Below are positions 24,039-32,162 of a stretch of 64,000 nucleotides of DNA, piece by piece. Both the position numbers and the translations under genes were made by a program. Origin of the DNA: IOR16 sp963521065. Its GTDB lineage: Bacteria; Bacillota; Clostridia; Peptostreptococcales; Anaerovoracaceae. The first letter of the stretch is position 1, and the number at the start of each line of letters is the position of its first letter. The notes under the pieces were generated by a model. That model made no database searches and had not been told where the DNA came from. It worked only from the letters and a program-made list of their open reading frames with translations. The stretch lies in the NCBI GenBank assembly GCA_963521065.1, contig CAUQTI010000017.1, forward strand, positions 1 through 64,000. Reading direction: 5' to 3'.

Positions 24039-25112
24039 TTACCTAAACAAATTTATTTTTCCGCTGTCATTCAAATTTTTGACAACAATCAAAAGAAACG
24101 GTAATATAACCAACCCTAATGCCCCAAAGAGCTTTACTCCGACAAACATGCTGATCAACATCAATACAGGGTGAAGCCCCACACGATTCCCTACGATTTT
24201 CGGCTCTAAAATATTTCGCATTACGGTAACAAACAAGTATAAAAACAGCAAGCCAAGTGCCATTGAATAGTTTTTTCCTGCCACTTCAATGAGAATCCAT
24301 GGAATTACTACCCCGCCAGTTCCAAGCACCGGCAGCACATCAACCAGAGAAATCAGAAAGGCAACAAAGATCGCGTGCTCAATTTGCAGTATGCTTAGCC
24401 CAATCGCAAGCTCTGCAAAGGTAATGGACATAATCATCGCATACGAAGTAATGAATTTAAAAATAGACCCAACCACATAGTTCTTAATATCTAAAATTAA
24501 GCCTTGATTCTGCGGGCTAAACTGCCGCACAATAAAATTCGTTATCTTATAATAGTCCATCGCAATAAAAAACGAGGAAATAATTGTAAAAATCAGCGAT
24601 ACAAACATACCTGGCACCCATACTGCAATTCCTGAAATCATTGCAATCATCTTTGTTGAAATACTGGATACCAGAGTTCCTAGCTGTGTCAGTAAATCTT
24701 TTGCGATTTCGCTGATGGCAGCCATAATCTTCGGATCCCAGTTTGCTGCCCACATTTCTAAACTTTTATAGCCACTAACGAGCGCAGGCTCCAGATTTTC
24801 GTCATAAAGGCTCGGTATCTGATAGACAAAATTCTGAATCGAAATGAATATTTGAAGTCCGAATAAAAAAAGCACCAGCCCCACAGTTGCATAAAAAAGC
24901 AGCAATACCAAGGCTGCAACCGGCTTCCGGTTGATTCGGCTTACTTTTGACAAGCTATCAATCACTGGCTTTAAAATAAATGCGACCGAAAATCCAATCA
25001 CAAATGGCATAATCCAAAAGATAGCATATCTGAATATCACGATAAAAATCGCAACCACCAAAGCGCAGTAGGCTGCGTTGATGATAAATCGTTTCCGTTT
25101 TCTTAAATCCAC
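24039..25112 (-). CDS. AI-2E/YtvI-type membrane permease
   Basis: A 357-residue polytopic membrane protein of the AI-2E transporter (DUF20, PerM) superfamily. Eight or so hydrophobic segments are arranged with the long extracytoplasmic loop (about 95-160). The conserved C-terminal segment reads LVDVLPVLGTGGVVIPWILIE (about 262-282) and NILEPKIVGNRVGLHPVLMLISMFVG. Spore-formers carry such a paralogue (YtvI) with a sporulation role; transport of AI-2 itself is unlikely to be general. The start is GTG at 25112 with GGAGG 8 bases upstream. It heads the tex-ppaX-agrAC gene run. Confidence 0.85.
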   Translation of the reverse strand: MDLRKRKRFIINAAYCALVVAIFIVIFRYAIFWIMPFVIGFSVAFILKPVIDSLSKVSRINRKPVAALVLLLFYATVGLVLFLFGLQIFISIQNFVYQIPSLYDENLEPALVSGYKSLEMWAANWDPKIMAAISEIAKDLLTQLGTLVSSISTKMIAMISGIAVWVPGMFVSLIFTIISSFFIAMDYYKITNFIVRQFSPQNQGLILDIKNYVVGSIFKFITSYAMIMSITFAELAIGLSILQIEHAIFVAFLISLVDVLPVLGTGGVVIPWILIEVAGKNYSMALGLLFLYLFVTVMRNILEPKIVGNRVGLHPVLMLISMFVGVKLFGALGLVILPFLLIVVKNLNDSGKINLFR

Positions 25113-25284
25113 ACAGGTATCCTCCTTTAAAAGGTTCTATCTTTAGTATACCCTACCTCGCAAAAAATGCCAATGCATTTCCTTTTAACAATACGCGTTT
25201 GCGATAGTTTCTATGAACGGATTTCTCGTCGGAAAGCAGCGTAAAAAAATCATAAAGCATCCGAAAAACAGTTCTCGCCCGAAT

Positions 25285-25307
25285 AAAAAAGCAACCTCAC
25301 GGTTGCT
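25285..25307 (-). terminator. Terminator of the ECF transporter operon
   Basis: On the minus strand AGCAACC, loop, GGTTGCT (25307-25290) is followed by TTTTTTATT. It lies 17 bases past the stop of the ECF ATPase gene. Confidence 0.85.
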
Positions 25308-25323
25308 CTTAAAATCGAAAATT

Positions 25324-26691
25324 TTAGATTATTACAGCTGCGCCCAGATTTGCAACAAATTCCATGTCGTGCGTGATGAGGATTACTATTTTATTTTCCT
25401 CTAATAATGATTGAATCATTTCACTTACCCTTTTCATATTATCTAAATCCAAGCCGCTCGTAGGTTCATCAAAAATAAGAATCTCCTTTTGACACAAACA
25501 TCCGTCAACGACTGCCAGCCTCTGTTTCTGCCCTCCCGACAACGCTTGCGGGTGTACCTGCGCAAAAGTGTCCAGCTGCATTTGCTGCAATGCATGCAGC
25601 GCTTCTTTCTCCGATGCTCCATTTCCCAGTCGGGCCTCTGCAAGCACACTTTCTGCAAACAACTGATGGTTGACGTCCTGCATAATCAAAAAACTATTCT
25701 GACGAAGCAGTTTCGGTGTCATACTCCGGCCATTCAAATAAATTTCACCCTGCTTCCATCTTCGCAATCCACACAAAACCTGCGCCAATGTCGTCTTGCC
25801 CCGTCCATTTTCCCCGCAAATTGCGACCGCCTGCCCTCTTGCCGCACAAAAAGACAGGTCGTTCCACAAGTTCTTTTTATTGCGCGTAATGTGTAAACCC
25901 TTTACTTGCAATCCCGTTTTTTCCCATTTGCTCTGACGGCATACGGCGGATACAGGCGAGATGGAGCGCAGCCCATAATTTGCTCTTTCTTGAGAAGTGA
26001 GTGATTGAAATTGTGCTGATGACCACTCCTTTATAATTCTACCTTCCTCCATGTAAACCGCACGGTCAAGTAAGTCCGCTAAATACCAGACTCTGTGCTC
26101 TGCAATCACTACAGTTTTTCCTTCTTTTTTCCATTTTTTCAGCAACCCCCTCAACTGCTCGATTTCGTTCCTGTCCAAATTGGCAGAGGGCTCATCAAGT
26201 ACATAAAGCAGCGGGTTTCCCATATAGGCAGAAGCAATTGCTATTTTTTGCTTTTCTCCTCCGGACAGCGCGAATACACTTTGGTCCATAAGCTTGCCTA
26301 ACTCATATTCCGAAACCACCTCTTGCAGGCGTTCTCTTATCTTTTCACGCGGCATCCCTATATTTTCAAGACCAAACACCAGTTCGCTTACGGTATCTAA
26401 ATTAAAAAATTGCGTTTTAGGGTTTTGAAAGACAGAGCCTACCAGCAAGGATCTTCTCCAGATAGGCTGTGTTGCCATCTGTTGCTGTTTCATTAAAATT
26501 TCTCCCGAAAATTCTCCTGGCGTTTGTGAAGGAATAATCCCGTTGATTACTTTTGTCAGGGTGCTCTTACCGCAGCCGCTCTTGCCGCACAGTAAAACAA
26601 ATTCCCCTTCGGAAACACTAAGATTGCAATTAGAAAGGTTTAATTTTGGGCTCCCTTGATAGGTAAAAGAAACCTGTTTTAATTTCAGCAT
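25324..26691 (-). CDS. ECF transporter ATPase, two fused ABC domains (EcfA-EcfA)
   Basis: A 455-residue protein with two complete ABC cassettes in tandem. The first has GKSGCGKSTLTK (about 33), FALSGGEKQKIAIA and LYVLDEPSANLD. The second has GENGRGKTTLAQ (about 282), ALSGGQKQRLAV and ILIFDEPTSGLD. It would energise the EcfT/S-component pair encoded upstream. The ATG at 26691 uses GGGGAGA, which overlaps the ecfT stop. The three genes overlap or touch, so they form one operon ending at the terminator at 25290. The substrate depends on the S component. Confidence 0.92.
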   Translation of the reverse strand: MLKLKQVSFTYQGSPKLNLSNCNLSVSEGEFVLLCGKSGCGKSTLTKVINGIIPSQTPGEFSGEILMKQQQMATQPIWRRSLLVGSVFQNPKTQFFNLDTVSELVFGLENIGMPREKIRERLQEVVSEYELGKLMDQSVFALSGGEKQKIAIASAYMGNPLLYVLDEPSANLDRNEIEQLRGLLKKWKKEGKTVVIAEHRVWYLADLLDRAVYMEEGRIIKEWSSAQFQSLTSQERANYGLRSISPVSAVCRQSKWEKTGLQVKGLHITRNKKNLWNDLSFCAARGQAVAICGENGRGKTTLAQVLCGLRRWKQGEIYLNGRSMTPKLLRQNSFLIMQDVNHQLFAESVLAEARLGNGASEKEALHALQQMQLDTFAQVHPQALSGGQKQRLAVVDGCLCQKEILIFDEPTSGLDLDNMKRVSEMIQSLLEENKIVILITHDMEFVANLGAAVII

Positions 26692-26695
26692 TTTT

Positions 26696-27370
26696 TTATC
26701 TCCCCATGACGGCGAATATTGTAAGTGCTCCAAAGTAAAGCAGTGCTGACAAATCCTTTAAGCGGAACTGGATTTCAATAAATGAAGTTTTAGGGGCCGG
26801 ATTTTCAATCCCCCTTGTAATCGCCGACTGGGCCAGTTCTTCCCCCGTCTTTACCGCATTCATCAAAAGTGGAACGTAAATTCCTTCAATTGTCTGCTCC
26901 AAGCCACTGATATTTCGCAGGCGCATTGCATTCCATGTCGCAACCACATCCTCCCTTAAAACGGGGAAATACCGGGCTGCCACTGCCACTGCAATTGACA
27001 CCGGCAACGGTACCCGCATTCTTCGAAACGCTTCCAGCAGACTTCTTACCTGCGTTGTCCCAACAAAAAGGGCAGCCATCGCACCACAAGGCAGTATCAT
27101 CTTAAAATAAATGAAGACTGACAACACACTGGCCAGTGTAATATTTACGTTTGGAAGAAGGAATAACTGTATGAGACTAAACAGCAGATAGCTCACTAAA
27201 ATAGAAAGCATCGCTTTTTTCATCTCAAACCGCCACATGCAGAAAAGAATGCCCCCTGTCAGAAGCCATTCTGTATAGATTTTGGGGTGAAAAAATACAA
27301 TGATAACTGATAAAAAAATCAAAGCCATTCCAGTTCGCGGATCAAACCCTCTCTGTATTCTCTCCTTCAT
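26696..27370 (-). CDS. ECF transporter transmembrane component (EcfT)
   Basis: A 224-residue membrane protein of the CbiQ/EcfT family. Several hydrophobic segments span about 12-130. A cytoplasmic coupling-helix region carries the two Ala-Arg-Gly-type motifs, here MRLRNISGL (about 148) and AITRGIENP (about 181), which contact the two ATPase domains. Its ATG at 27370 overlaps the stop of the S-component gene by one base. It bridges the S component and the fused ATPase. Confidence 0.9.
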   Translation of the reverse strand: MKERIQRGFDPRTGMALIFLSVIIVFFHPKIYTEWLLTGGILFCMWRFEMKKAMLSILVSYLLFSLIQLFLLPNVNITLASVLSVFIYFKMILPCGAMAALFVGTTQVRSLLEAFRRMRVPLPVSIAVAVAARYFPVLREDVVATWNAMRLRNISGLEQTIEGIYVPLLMNAVKTGEELAQSAITRGIENPAPKTSFIEIQFRLKDLSALLYFGALTIFAVMGR

Positions 27371-27987
27371 TACAATTGCTCTGCGAGTCCTGCTCTGACA
27401 AAATGTTTTTTCATAAGCTTAAACCCAAATAAACCTCCAATAACAGCTCCGACAGCGATACTGCAGATAATGAGAAGAATCGTCACAGGAGAAACCATTT
27501 TGTCCAAAGCAGCGAGATAATCCGCATTCATCCCAAAGTTTTTAGAGTATTCAAGAAAAGCTGACTTATTCACCCAAAGCTGATAAAAATCGCCGATAAA
27601 ACCAAACGAAAAAATGATATAGGATAGTAAGATCCAAAACTTATTCCTAAAGCTACCCGCTCTTAAGCAAAGCTCTGCTACAATCCCTGCAATTGCTCCT
27701 GAAATAAGAATGTACAACGATGCAGAAACAAACACAATTCCGGTAAGCAGGCTAATCATCAAAATAGGACCTGTTCGCTTTGTCTTTGCTACAATCAGCA
27801 TATAAACCGGCCCAATCAGCAGTGCGTCGAAAGCGTGTGATGCAAACCATACAATTGGCAAAATCCCCCCTAATACCATAAAAACAAAGCGAATTGCAAT
27901 GCAAACCACTCCTAAAACAGCCGCCACAATGATATCTTTTGTGCTTAATTTGTTCTTTAATTCTCCATTCATACCTTGTCCCTCCAA
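27370..27987 (-). CDS. MptD-type ECF S component (Trep_Strep family)
   Basis: The substrate-binding membrane subunit of an ECF importer, 205 residues, with five to six hydrophobic helices. The N-terminus KLSTKDIIVAAVLGVVCIAIRFVFMVLGGI and the mid-region IGPVYMLIVAKTKRTGPILMISLL match the MptD/Trep_Strep group, whose substrates are unassigned in what I know. It is the first gene of the ECF operon. A divergent AraC regulator lies 230 bases away. The interval contains GTTAG-6-CTAAC (28053-28068), a possible operator. Confidence 0.85.
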   Translation of the reverse strand: MEGQGMNGELKNKLSTKDIIVAAVLGVVCIAIRFVFMVLGGILPIVWFASHAFDALLIGPVYMLIVAKTKRTGPILMISLLTGIVFVSASLYILISGAIAGIVAELCLRAGSFRNKFWILLSYIIFSFGFIGDFYQLWVNKSAFLEYSKNFGMNADYLAALDKMVSPVTILLIICSIAVGAVIGGLFGFKLMKKHFVRAGLAEQL

Positions 27988-28148
27988 TTATAGAATAATA
28001 GCGCGTATCTGCGTTTTTTCATTCAAGCAGCACTCACTTTTTTACACCAAAAGTTAGTTTGTGCTAACACCCTACATATTACCATGCTATCGAAGTCCTT
28101 TCTATGCTCATTTCGCTTATTCAGCTCCAAACAGCAATTGGTTTTTTA

Positions 28149-28178
28149 TTGACTCCGAATGGCATAGGATACTATAAT
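28149..28178 (+). promoter_or_regulatory. Promoter of the araC-type gene
   Basis: TTGACT (28149-28154), an 18-bp spacer and TATAAT (28173-28178). It lies 40 bases before the ATG at 28218, which has only a weak RBS. Confidence 0.7.
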
Positions 28179-28217
28179 GAGAGAAATTGGCGTTTTAATC
28201 GCAGAAAGTGGTCATAA

Positions 28218-29192
28218 ATGAGTACAATGATTGAAGAAATATGGAAAAACAGCAGCTCTGTTTCAGAGGTGGCCCTTAAAAAAGGTTCAAACAGCACCGA
28301 GCTCCTTTTGCACGCAGATACTGGGAGTGGGCAAATGGTATTTTACACCTTGTTTCCCGGGATTTATTTATCCTTTATCCGCACCAATGCGCTCGCTTGG
28401 CCAGAGCCCGATGCCAATACTCAGCTTCATCCGCTGTTGATTAATTATTGCATCAGCGGGAGAAGCGAACTGCTTTTAGAAGATACTACTTATATTTATA
28501 TAAAAGAAAAAGACATTTCCATCAGCAGGCAGTCCGCACAAAAGGAGTACATCTTTCCCACAAAACACTATGAGGGCATCAAACTTTATTTTGATGCAGA
28601 ATTGCTAAAGACGGAAAGTGAACGGCTTTTAGGGCAGTTTGGGATTGATTTTAAAGCGCTTGAAAAAATATACTGCACAAATGGAAACACTTACATCGCA
28701 CAAACCCAGCCAGAAGCAGAGCTTATTCTAAATAAAATTTGGGCGCTATTTGACCGTCCTTCACTTTTTTATATGCAAATTTATGTCTTAGAGCTGCTTA
28801 CCACTCTGTCAAAGCAAGGGCTATGCCGCCCTACTCCTTACGCCTTTTACACAGAGATTCAGGTCAGAGCAGCAAAAAAAGCAGAACAGATAGTAACCGG
28901 AGATATCCGAAAGCATTATCCAATAAAAAAACTAGCCGCACAGTTTTCAATCAGTGAAACAAGCCTGAAAAATTATTTTCGGGGCGTGTACGGACAAACG
29001 ATTTCTTCCTATCTCAGGGAGCTGCGCATGAAAACAGCTTCCAAACTGCTATCTGAAACAAAGCTTCCAATTTCCGAGATTTCCGCGCAGGTAGGTTACA
29101 CAAATCAAGGAAAATTTGCAGCCGTATTTAAAAAAAGATTTCACCTTTCACCCTTAGAATATAGGCGTTTTCAAAATCTGGAAAAATATTAA
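28218..29192 (+). CDS. AraC-family transcriptional regulator
   Basis: A 324-residue regulator. The C-terminal AraC/XylS domain (about 225-322) has both helix-turn-helix units: IKKLAAQFSISETSLKNYFRGVYG and ISEISAQVGYTNQGKFAAVFKKRF, ending SPLEYRR. The N-terminal 200 residues form a cupin-like ligand domain without recognisable substrate signature. It is divergent from the ECF transporter, so it probably activates that operon in response to the imported compound or a precursor. The same araC-mptD-ecfT-ecfA arrangement occurs in other Firmicutes, to my knowledge. Confidence 0.9.
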   Translation: MSTMIEEIWKNSSSVSEVALKKGSNSTELLLHADTGSGQMVFYTLFPGIYLSFIRTNALAWPEPDANTQLHPLLINYCISGRSELLLEDTTYIYIKEKDISISRQSAQKEYIFPTKHYEGIKLYFDAELLKTESERLLGQFGIDFKALEKIYCTNGNTYIAQTQPEAELILNKIWALFDRPSLFYMQIYVLELLTTLSKQGLCRPTPYAFYTEIQVRAAKKAEQIVTGDIRKHYPIKKLAAQFSISETSLKNYFRGVYGQTISSYLRELRMKTASKLLSETKLPISEISAQVGYTNQGKFAAVFKKRFHLSPLEYRRFQNLEKY

Positions 29193-29210
29193 GAAAGAAA
29201 AAGCCGCAGA
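29191..29210 (+). repeat. 20-mer direct repeat, copy 1
   Basis: AAGAAAGAAAAAGCCGCAGA just after the araC stop is identical to 31225-31244 near the end of the MFS gene. The two copies bracket the marR-MFS module. Confidence 0.7.
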
Positions 29211-29254
29211 ACGACTCTGCATATGTGTGATATCTTAGCAACGAGTATTTTTAT

Positions 29255-29303
29255 TTGCAAACAACAGAAATACCTGTTATAATAGCTAATACGGTTAGCT
29301 ATT
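29255..29303 (+). promoter_or_regulatory. Promoter and MarR operator of the marR-MFS operon
   Basis: TTGCAA (29255-29260), 17 bp, TATAAT (29278-29283). The inverted repeat AATAGCTAA-TACGG-TTAGCTATT (29281-29303) overlaps the -10 box and start site, the usual place for MarR autorepression. Confidence 0.8.
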
Positions 29304-29383
29304 ATCCGGCGGCGTATTAAAACCAATGTGTTGAGAGACTGATTTCAGTCTTTCTTTTATTTCATTTCAAAGGAGGATAAAAT

Positions 29384-29833
29384 ATGGATTATTTAAAGTT
29401 GGCAGAAGAAGTATCTGATGTAAAACGTCTAATGGCGAAAATTTCAGATTTTCGAAAAATTATAGAAGCGGATAACGGTGAAAATTTTGTTCTAGGCTAC
29501 CTAAATGACTCTCCAAATCCTGTTAGTCCTAAGGAAATTGCCAATGCAATGAATGTCAGTTCTGCACGGGTTGCTGCAATCCTCAATCAATTGGAATCAA
29601 AAGAGATGGTGAAGCGTACCCCCAATTTAAAGGATGGCAGATATATCGTTGTAGAGCTACTTCCAACAGGCGCAGCACAGCGAAAAAAAAATATTGAAGA
29701 TTTTAACCAGCGCATGGCATGTTTTCTCGAGGCATTAGGACCCGAGGACGCCGTTGAATATGTGCGCCTTCAAAAAAAAATTGCAAGTATTTACACAAAT
29801 AATTTAATGACTGAAAAGAGGAATCTCCGTTGA
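29384..29833 (+). CDS. MarR-family transcriptional regulator
   Basis: A 149-residue MarR winged-helix protein. SPKEIANAMNVSSARVAAILNQLESKEMVKRTPNLKDGR (about 46-84) contains the recognition helix and wing. AAAGGAGG precedes the ATG. Its TGA overlaps the TTG start of the MFS exporter in the tetranucleotide TTGA, so the genes are translationally coupled. It probably represses both through the inverted repeat at 29281-29303, and is released by the exporter's substrate. Confidence 0.9.
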   Translation: MDYLKLAEEVSDVKRLMAKISDFRKIIEADNGENFVLGYLNDSPNPVSPKEIANAMNVSSARVAAILNQLESKEMVKRTPNLKDGRYIVVELLPTGAAQRKKNIEDFNQRMACFLEALGPEDAVEYVRLQKKIASIYTNNLMTEKRNLR

Positions 29834-31260
29834 ATGAACTAAAAACAAATACATCAAGAAATTTAATCTTTATTATTTTAATGATTAGCTCAATTATCGG
29901 TGCACTATTGCAGACTGCTTTAACAACTGCACTGCCCATAATTATGACTGATCTCAATATCACCGCAGCAACTGCCCAATGGCTGACCAGCGCTTACTCT
30001 TTAGCAATGGGCATTATGATTCCAGCCACTCCTTTCTTGCTAAAACGGTTTAAAACAAAAAATCTTTTTCTCACTGGAATGGGGATGTATCTGATTGGCT
30101 TGTTTCTTTCGGCAAATGCGTTTACATTTACTACGCTTTTAGCCGGCAGAATGATACAGGCCTTTGGAAACGGCATTTTGCTTTCAATGACCCAAGTGGT
30201 CATCCTGACGATTTTCCCTCCCGAAAAGAGAGGTACGGCTATGGGAATATATGGCCTTGCCATTGGAGCCGCCCCTATTTTGGCCCCAACAATAACAGGC
30301 ATGGTGATCGATGTGTTTGACTGGCGAGTTATCTTCTGGTTTGCATTTATAATGGTCGCTTTTGATATACTTCTTGCTTGCTTCTCTATGAAGAATGTAC
30401 TAAAAAATGAATCATTGTCATTTGATTGGCGCTCTCTACTGCTCAGTGGTGCAGGATATTGCGGACTGGTAATCGGGCTTGGAAATCTTGGTACATATAA
30501 CTTTTTCAGCATCCTAGTTGCATTTCCATTGTTTACGGGAGCAGTAATGCTTATTCTCTTTGCATTGCGTCAGCTTCGTTTGGATGAGCCTCTTTTGGAA
30601 CTTCGAACTTTTAAAAACCGGGAATTCCGTCTGTCTGTAATCATAAGTATGCTTCTCTATGCGGTTATGATGGGAGGCTCTACCTTAATTCCTATCTATA
30701 TTCAAATTGTGCACGGCCTTTCCGCAACGGTGTCTGGATTGATTCTGATACCAGGTTCTGTGGCCATGGCAGTTATCAGCCCTTTTGCTGGTAAAATTTA
30801 CGACAAATTCGGAATTCAGAAATTGGCCATCGCCGGAAGCACCTTTATGGCCATCAGTTGCATTGCCATTTCCTCTGTGAATGCAGAAACCTCTATCATT
30901 TATTTTGCGTGGATGTATCTCTTTCGCTTAATTGCCATCAGTTGCATTATGATGCCAATCGTTACATGGGGCATAAGTACGATGGAAGAAAAATTTACTG
31001 CGCATGGAACAGCATTGTTGACTTCACTTCGGACAATAGCAGGCGCAATCGGCGCTGCTATATTTGTTGCAGTCATGACATTTACAACTAGAATTACAAG
31101 CGCATCCGAAACCGTTACCGCCAATGCCTCCGGTATCGATGCTGCATTTATCGGTATCTCTTTGCTTGCAGTTTTGCAATTAATAATTTCTATCCTGTTT
31201 ATCGAAAATTCCAGACCCTCTAAGAAGAAAGAAAAAGCCGCAGAGTTTAAAAATGCTTAA
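29830..31260 (+). CDS. MFS multidrug exporter (DHA2, 14-TM type)
   Basis: A 476-residue proton-coupled exporter with about fourteen hydrophobic segments. Motifs include TDLNITAATAQWLTSAYSLAMGIMIP (motif D1 region), GRMIQAFGNGILLSMTQVVI (motif B-like) and GLAIGAAPILAPTITGMVIDVFDWRVIFW (motif C), all typical of EmrB/QacA-type DHA2 proteins. It starts with TTG overlapping the marR stop, GAGG upstream. The C-terminal codons lie within a 20-mer repeat (31225-31244) and a hairpin that spans the stop (31238-31266). Confidence 0.92.
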   Translation: MNELKTNTSRNLIFIILMISSIIGALLQTALTTALPIIMTDLNITAATAQWLTSAYSLAMGIMIPATPFLLKRFKTKNLFLTGMGMYLIGLFLSANAFTFTTLLAGRMIQAFGNGILLSMTQVVILTIFPPEKRGTAMGIYGLAIGAAPILAPTITGMVIDVFDWRVIFWFAFIMVAFDILLACFSMKNVLKNESLSFDWRSLLLSGAGYCGLVIGLGNLGTYNFFSILVAFPLFTGAVMLILFALRQLRLDEPLLELRTFKNREFRLSVIISMLLYAVMMGGSTLIPIYIQIVHGLSATVSGLILIPGSVAMAVISPFAGKIYDKFGIQKLAIAGSTFMAISCIAISSVNAETSIIYFAWMYLFRLIAISCIMMPIVTWGISTMEEKFTAHGTALLTSLRTIAGAIGAAIFVAVMTFTTRITSASETVTANASGIDAAFIGISLLAVLQLIISILFIENSRPSKKKEKAAEFKNA

Positions 31261-31266
31261 AACTCT
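31225..31266 (+). repeat. 20-mer direct repeat copy 2 and stop-spanning hairpin
   Basis: The 20-mer (31225-31244) matches 29191-29210 exactly. CCGCAGAGTTT (31238-31248) pairs with AAACTCTACGG (31257-31267 region) around the MFS stop codon, with one mismatch. No clear T-run follows, so termination is uncertain. Confidence 0.5.
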
Positions 31267-31344
31267 ACGGCAAGTTGCAAACGACATCCCTTTTTTCCCC
31301 AATCAGGAAACTCAGGCATCCATCGTCTATTTACTATTTAATGA

Positions 31345-31890
31345 TTAACTTACAACGGCATATTTTACAACTGCGAGAATGGTATCTGCTGGGCGAAGTG
31401 TCTTAACCGCCGGATCTAAATTCAAATCTGCAATTGTTATATCTGTATTTGGTTCTTTCTCACCCACATCTATGTTAATAAAATCAGGAATGTCACTGAC
31501 TTTTCCGGTTACCTTTATTTGGGATAAATTTGTTTCAAGGAAAAGGCGCTTTAACTTTAACTGTTCTCTTCCACTAAAGGTAATCGGAATTTCCCAATTT
31601 ACAACTTCATCCTGATCCACAAGCTGAATATCCAGATGCTGCATTTCTGATGTAACGGGATCGAAATGAATATCCTTTATAATCCCAATCTTTACTTCTT
31701 CACCAATCTTTATTCTCACAGTTGTTCTGCTGCCATTTTCTTTAATTACTTTAATAATCTCTTTGTTGTAAAACTGAATCGGTGTGCTCTCCACACCTCT
31801 CCCATAAACGACAGCTGGAATAAACCCTTCTTTCCTGCTCTTTTTGGCTTTTCCATTTCTCACTGTTGCATTTACTGTTGCTACGCTCAT
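31345..31890 (-). CDS. rplY: Ribosomal protein bL25 (general stress Ctc form)
   Basis: A 5S-rRNA-binding ribosomal protein of 181 residues. The N-terminal L25 domain shows VRNGKAKKSRKEGFIPAVVYGRG (about 10-33) and FDPVTSEMQHLDIQLV (about 75-92). The C-terminal TL5/Ctc beta domain contains LNLDPAVKTLRPADTILAVV. The ATG at 31890 has GGAGG upstream. The gene is monocistronic. A stem-loop about 60 bases upstream (31949-31985) could be a leader structure. Confidence 0.92.
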   Translation of the reverse strand: MSVATVNATVRNGKAKKSRKEGFIPAVVYGRGVESTPIQFYNKEIIKVIKENGSRTTVRIKIGEEVKIGIIKDIHFDPVTSEMQHLDIQLVDQDEVVNWEIPITFSGREQLKLKRLFLETNLSQIKVTGKVSDIPDFINIDVGEKEPNTDITIADLNLDPAVKTLRPADTILAVVKYAVVS

Positions 31891-31948
31891 AAAATACCTC
31901 CTCTTAATCCTCATTTCCTCATTACATTTAATGGGAATTCTTTAGAAA

Positions 31949-31985
31949 TACAGTAAGGCACCTCGCTGCTATGATGCGAAATGCC
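31949..31985 (-). promoter_or_regulatory. Stem-loop in the rplY leader
   Basis: AAGGCACCTCGC pairs with GCGAAATGCCTT (outer 6 bp and inner 4 bp, separated by a 2-base internal loop; loop TGCTATGAT). It could be an autoregulatory or terminator structure. I do not recognise a known leader class. Confidence 0.35.
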
Positions 31986-32095
31986 TTTATGAACACTGTA
32001 TCATAAAGCAACTTAATTGTCAATGATTGTAAGACGTGGTTCTGATTTCCATTTAATGACCTCTTTGTAATTTAATGACTGGTATTAAAATACAA

Positions 32096-32119
32096 AAGCA
32101 GCCTGCTTAAAGGCTGCTT
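32096..32119 (-). terminator. Terminator after prfB
   Basis: AAGCAGCC (32096-32103) pairs with GGCTGCTT (32112-32119), and the minus-strand continuation is TTGTATTTTA. The plus side is also T-rich, so it may work both ways. Confidence 0.7.
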
Positions 32120-32162
32120 CATTTTTATTTATTTTTTAGGGTGCTTCAGCTCCCATTCCGTT

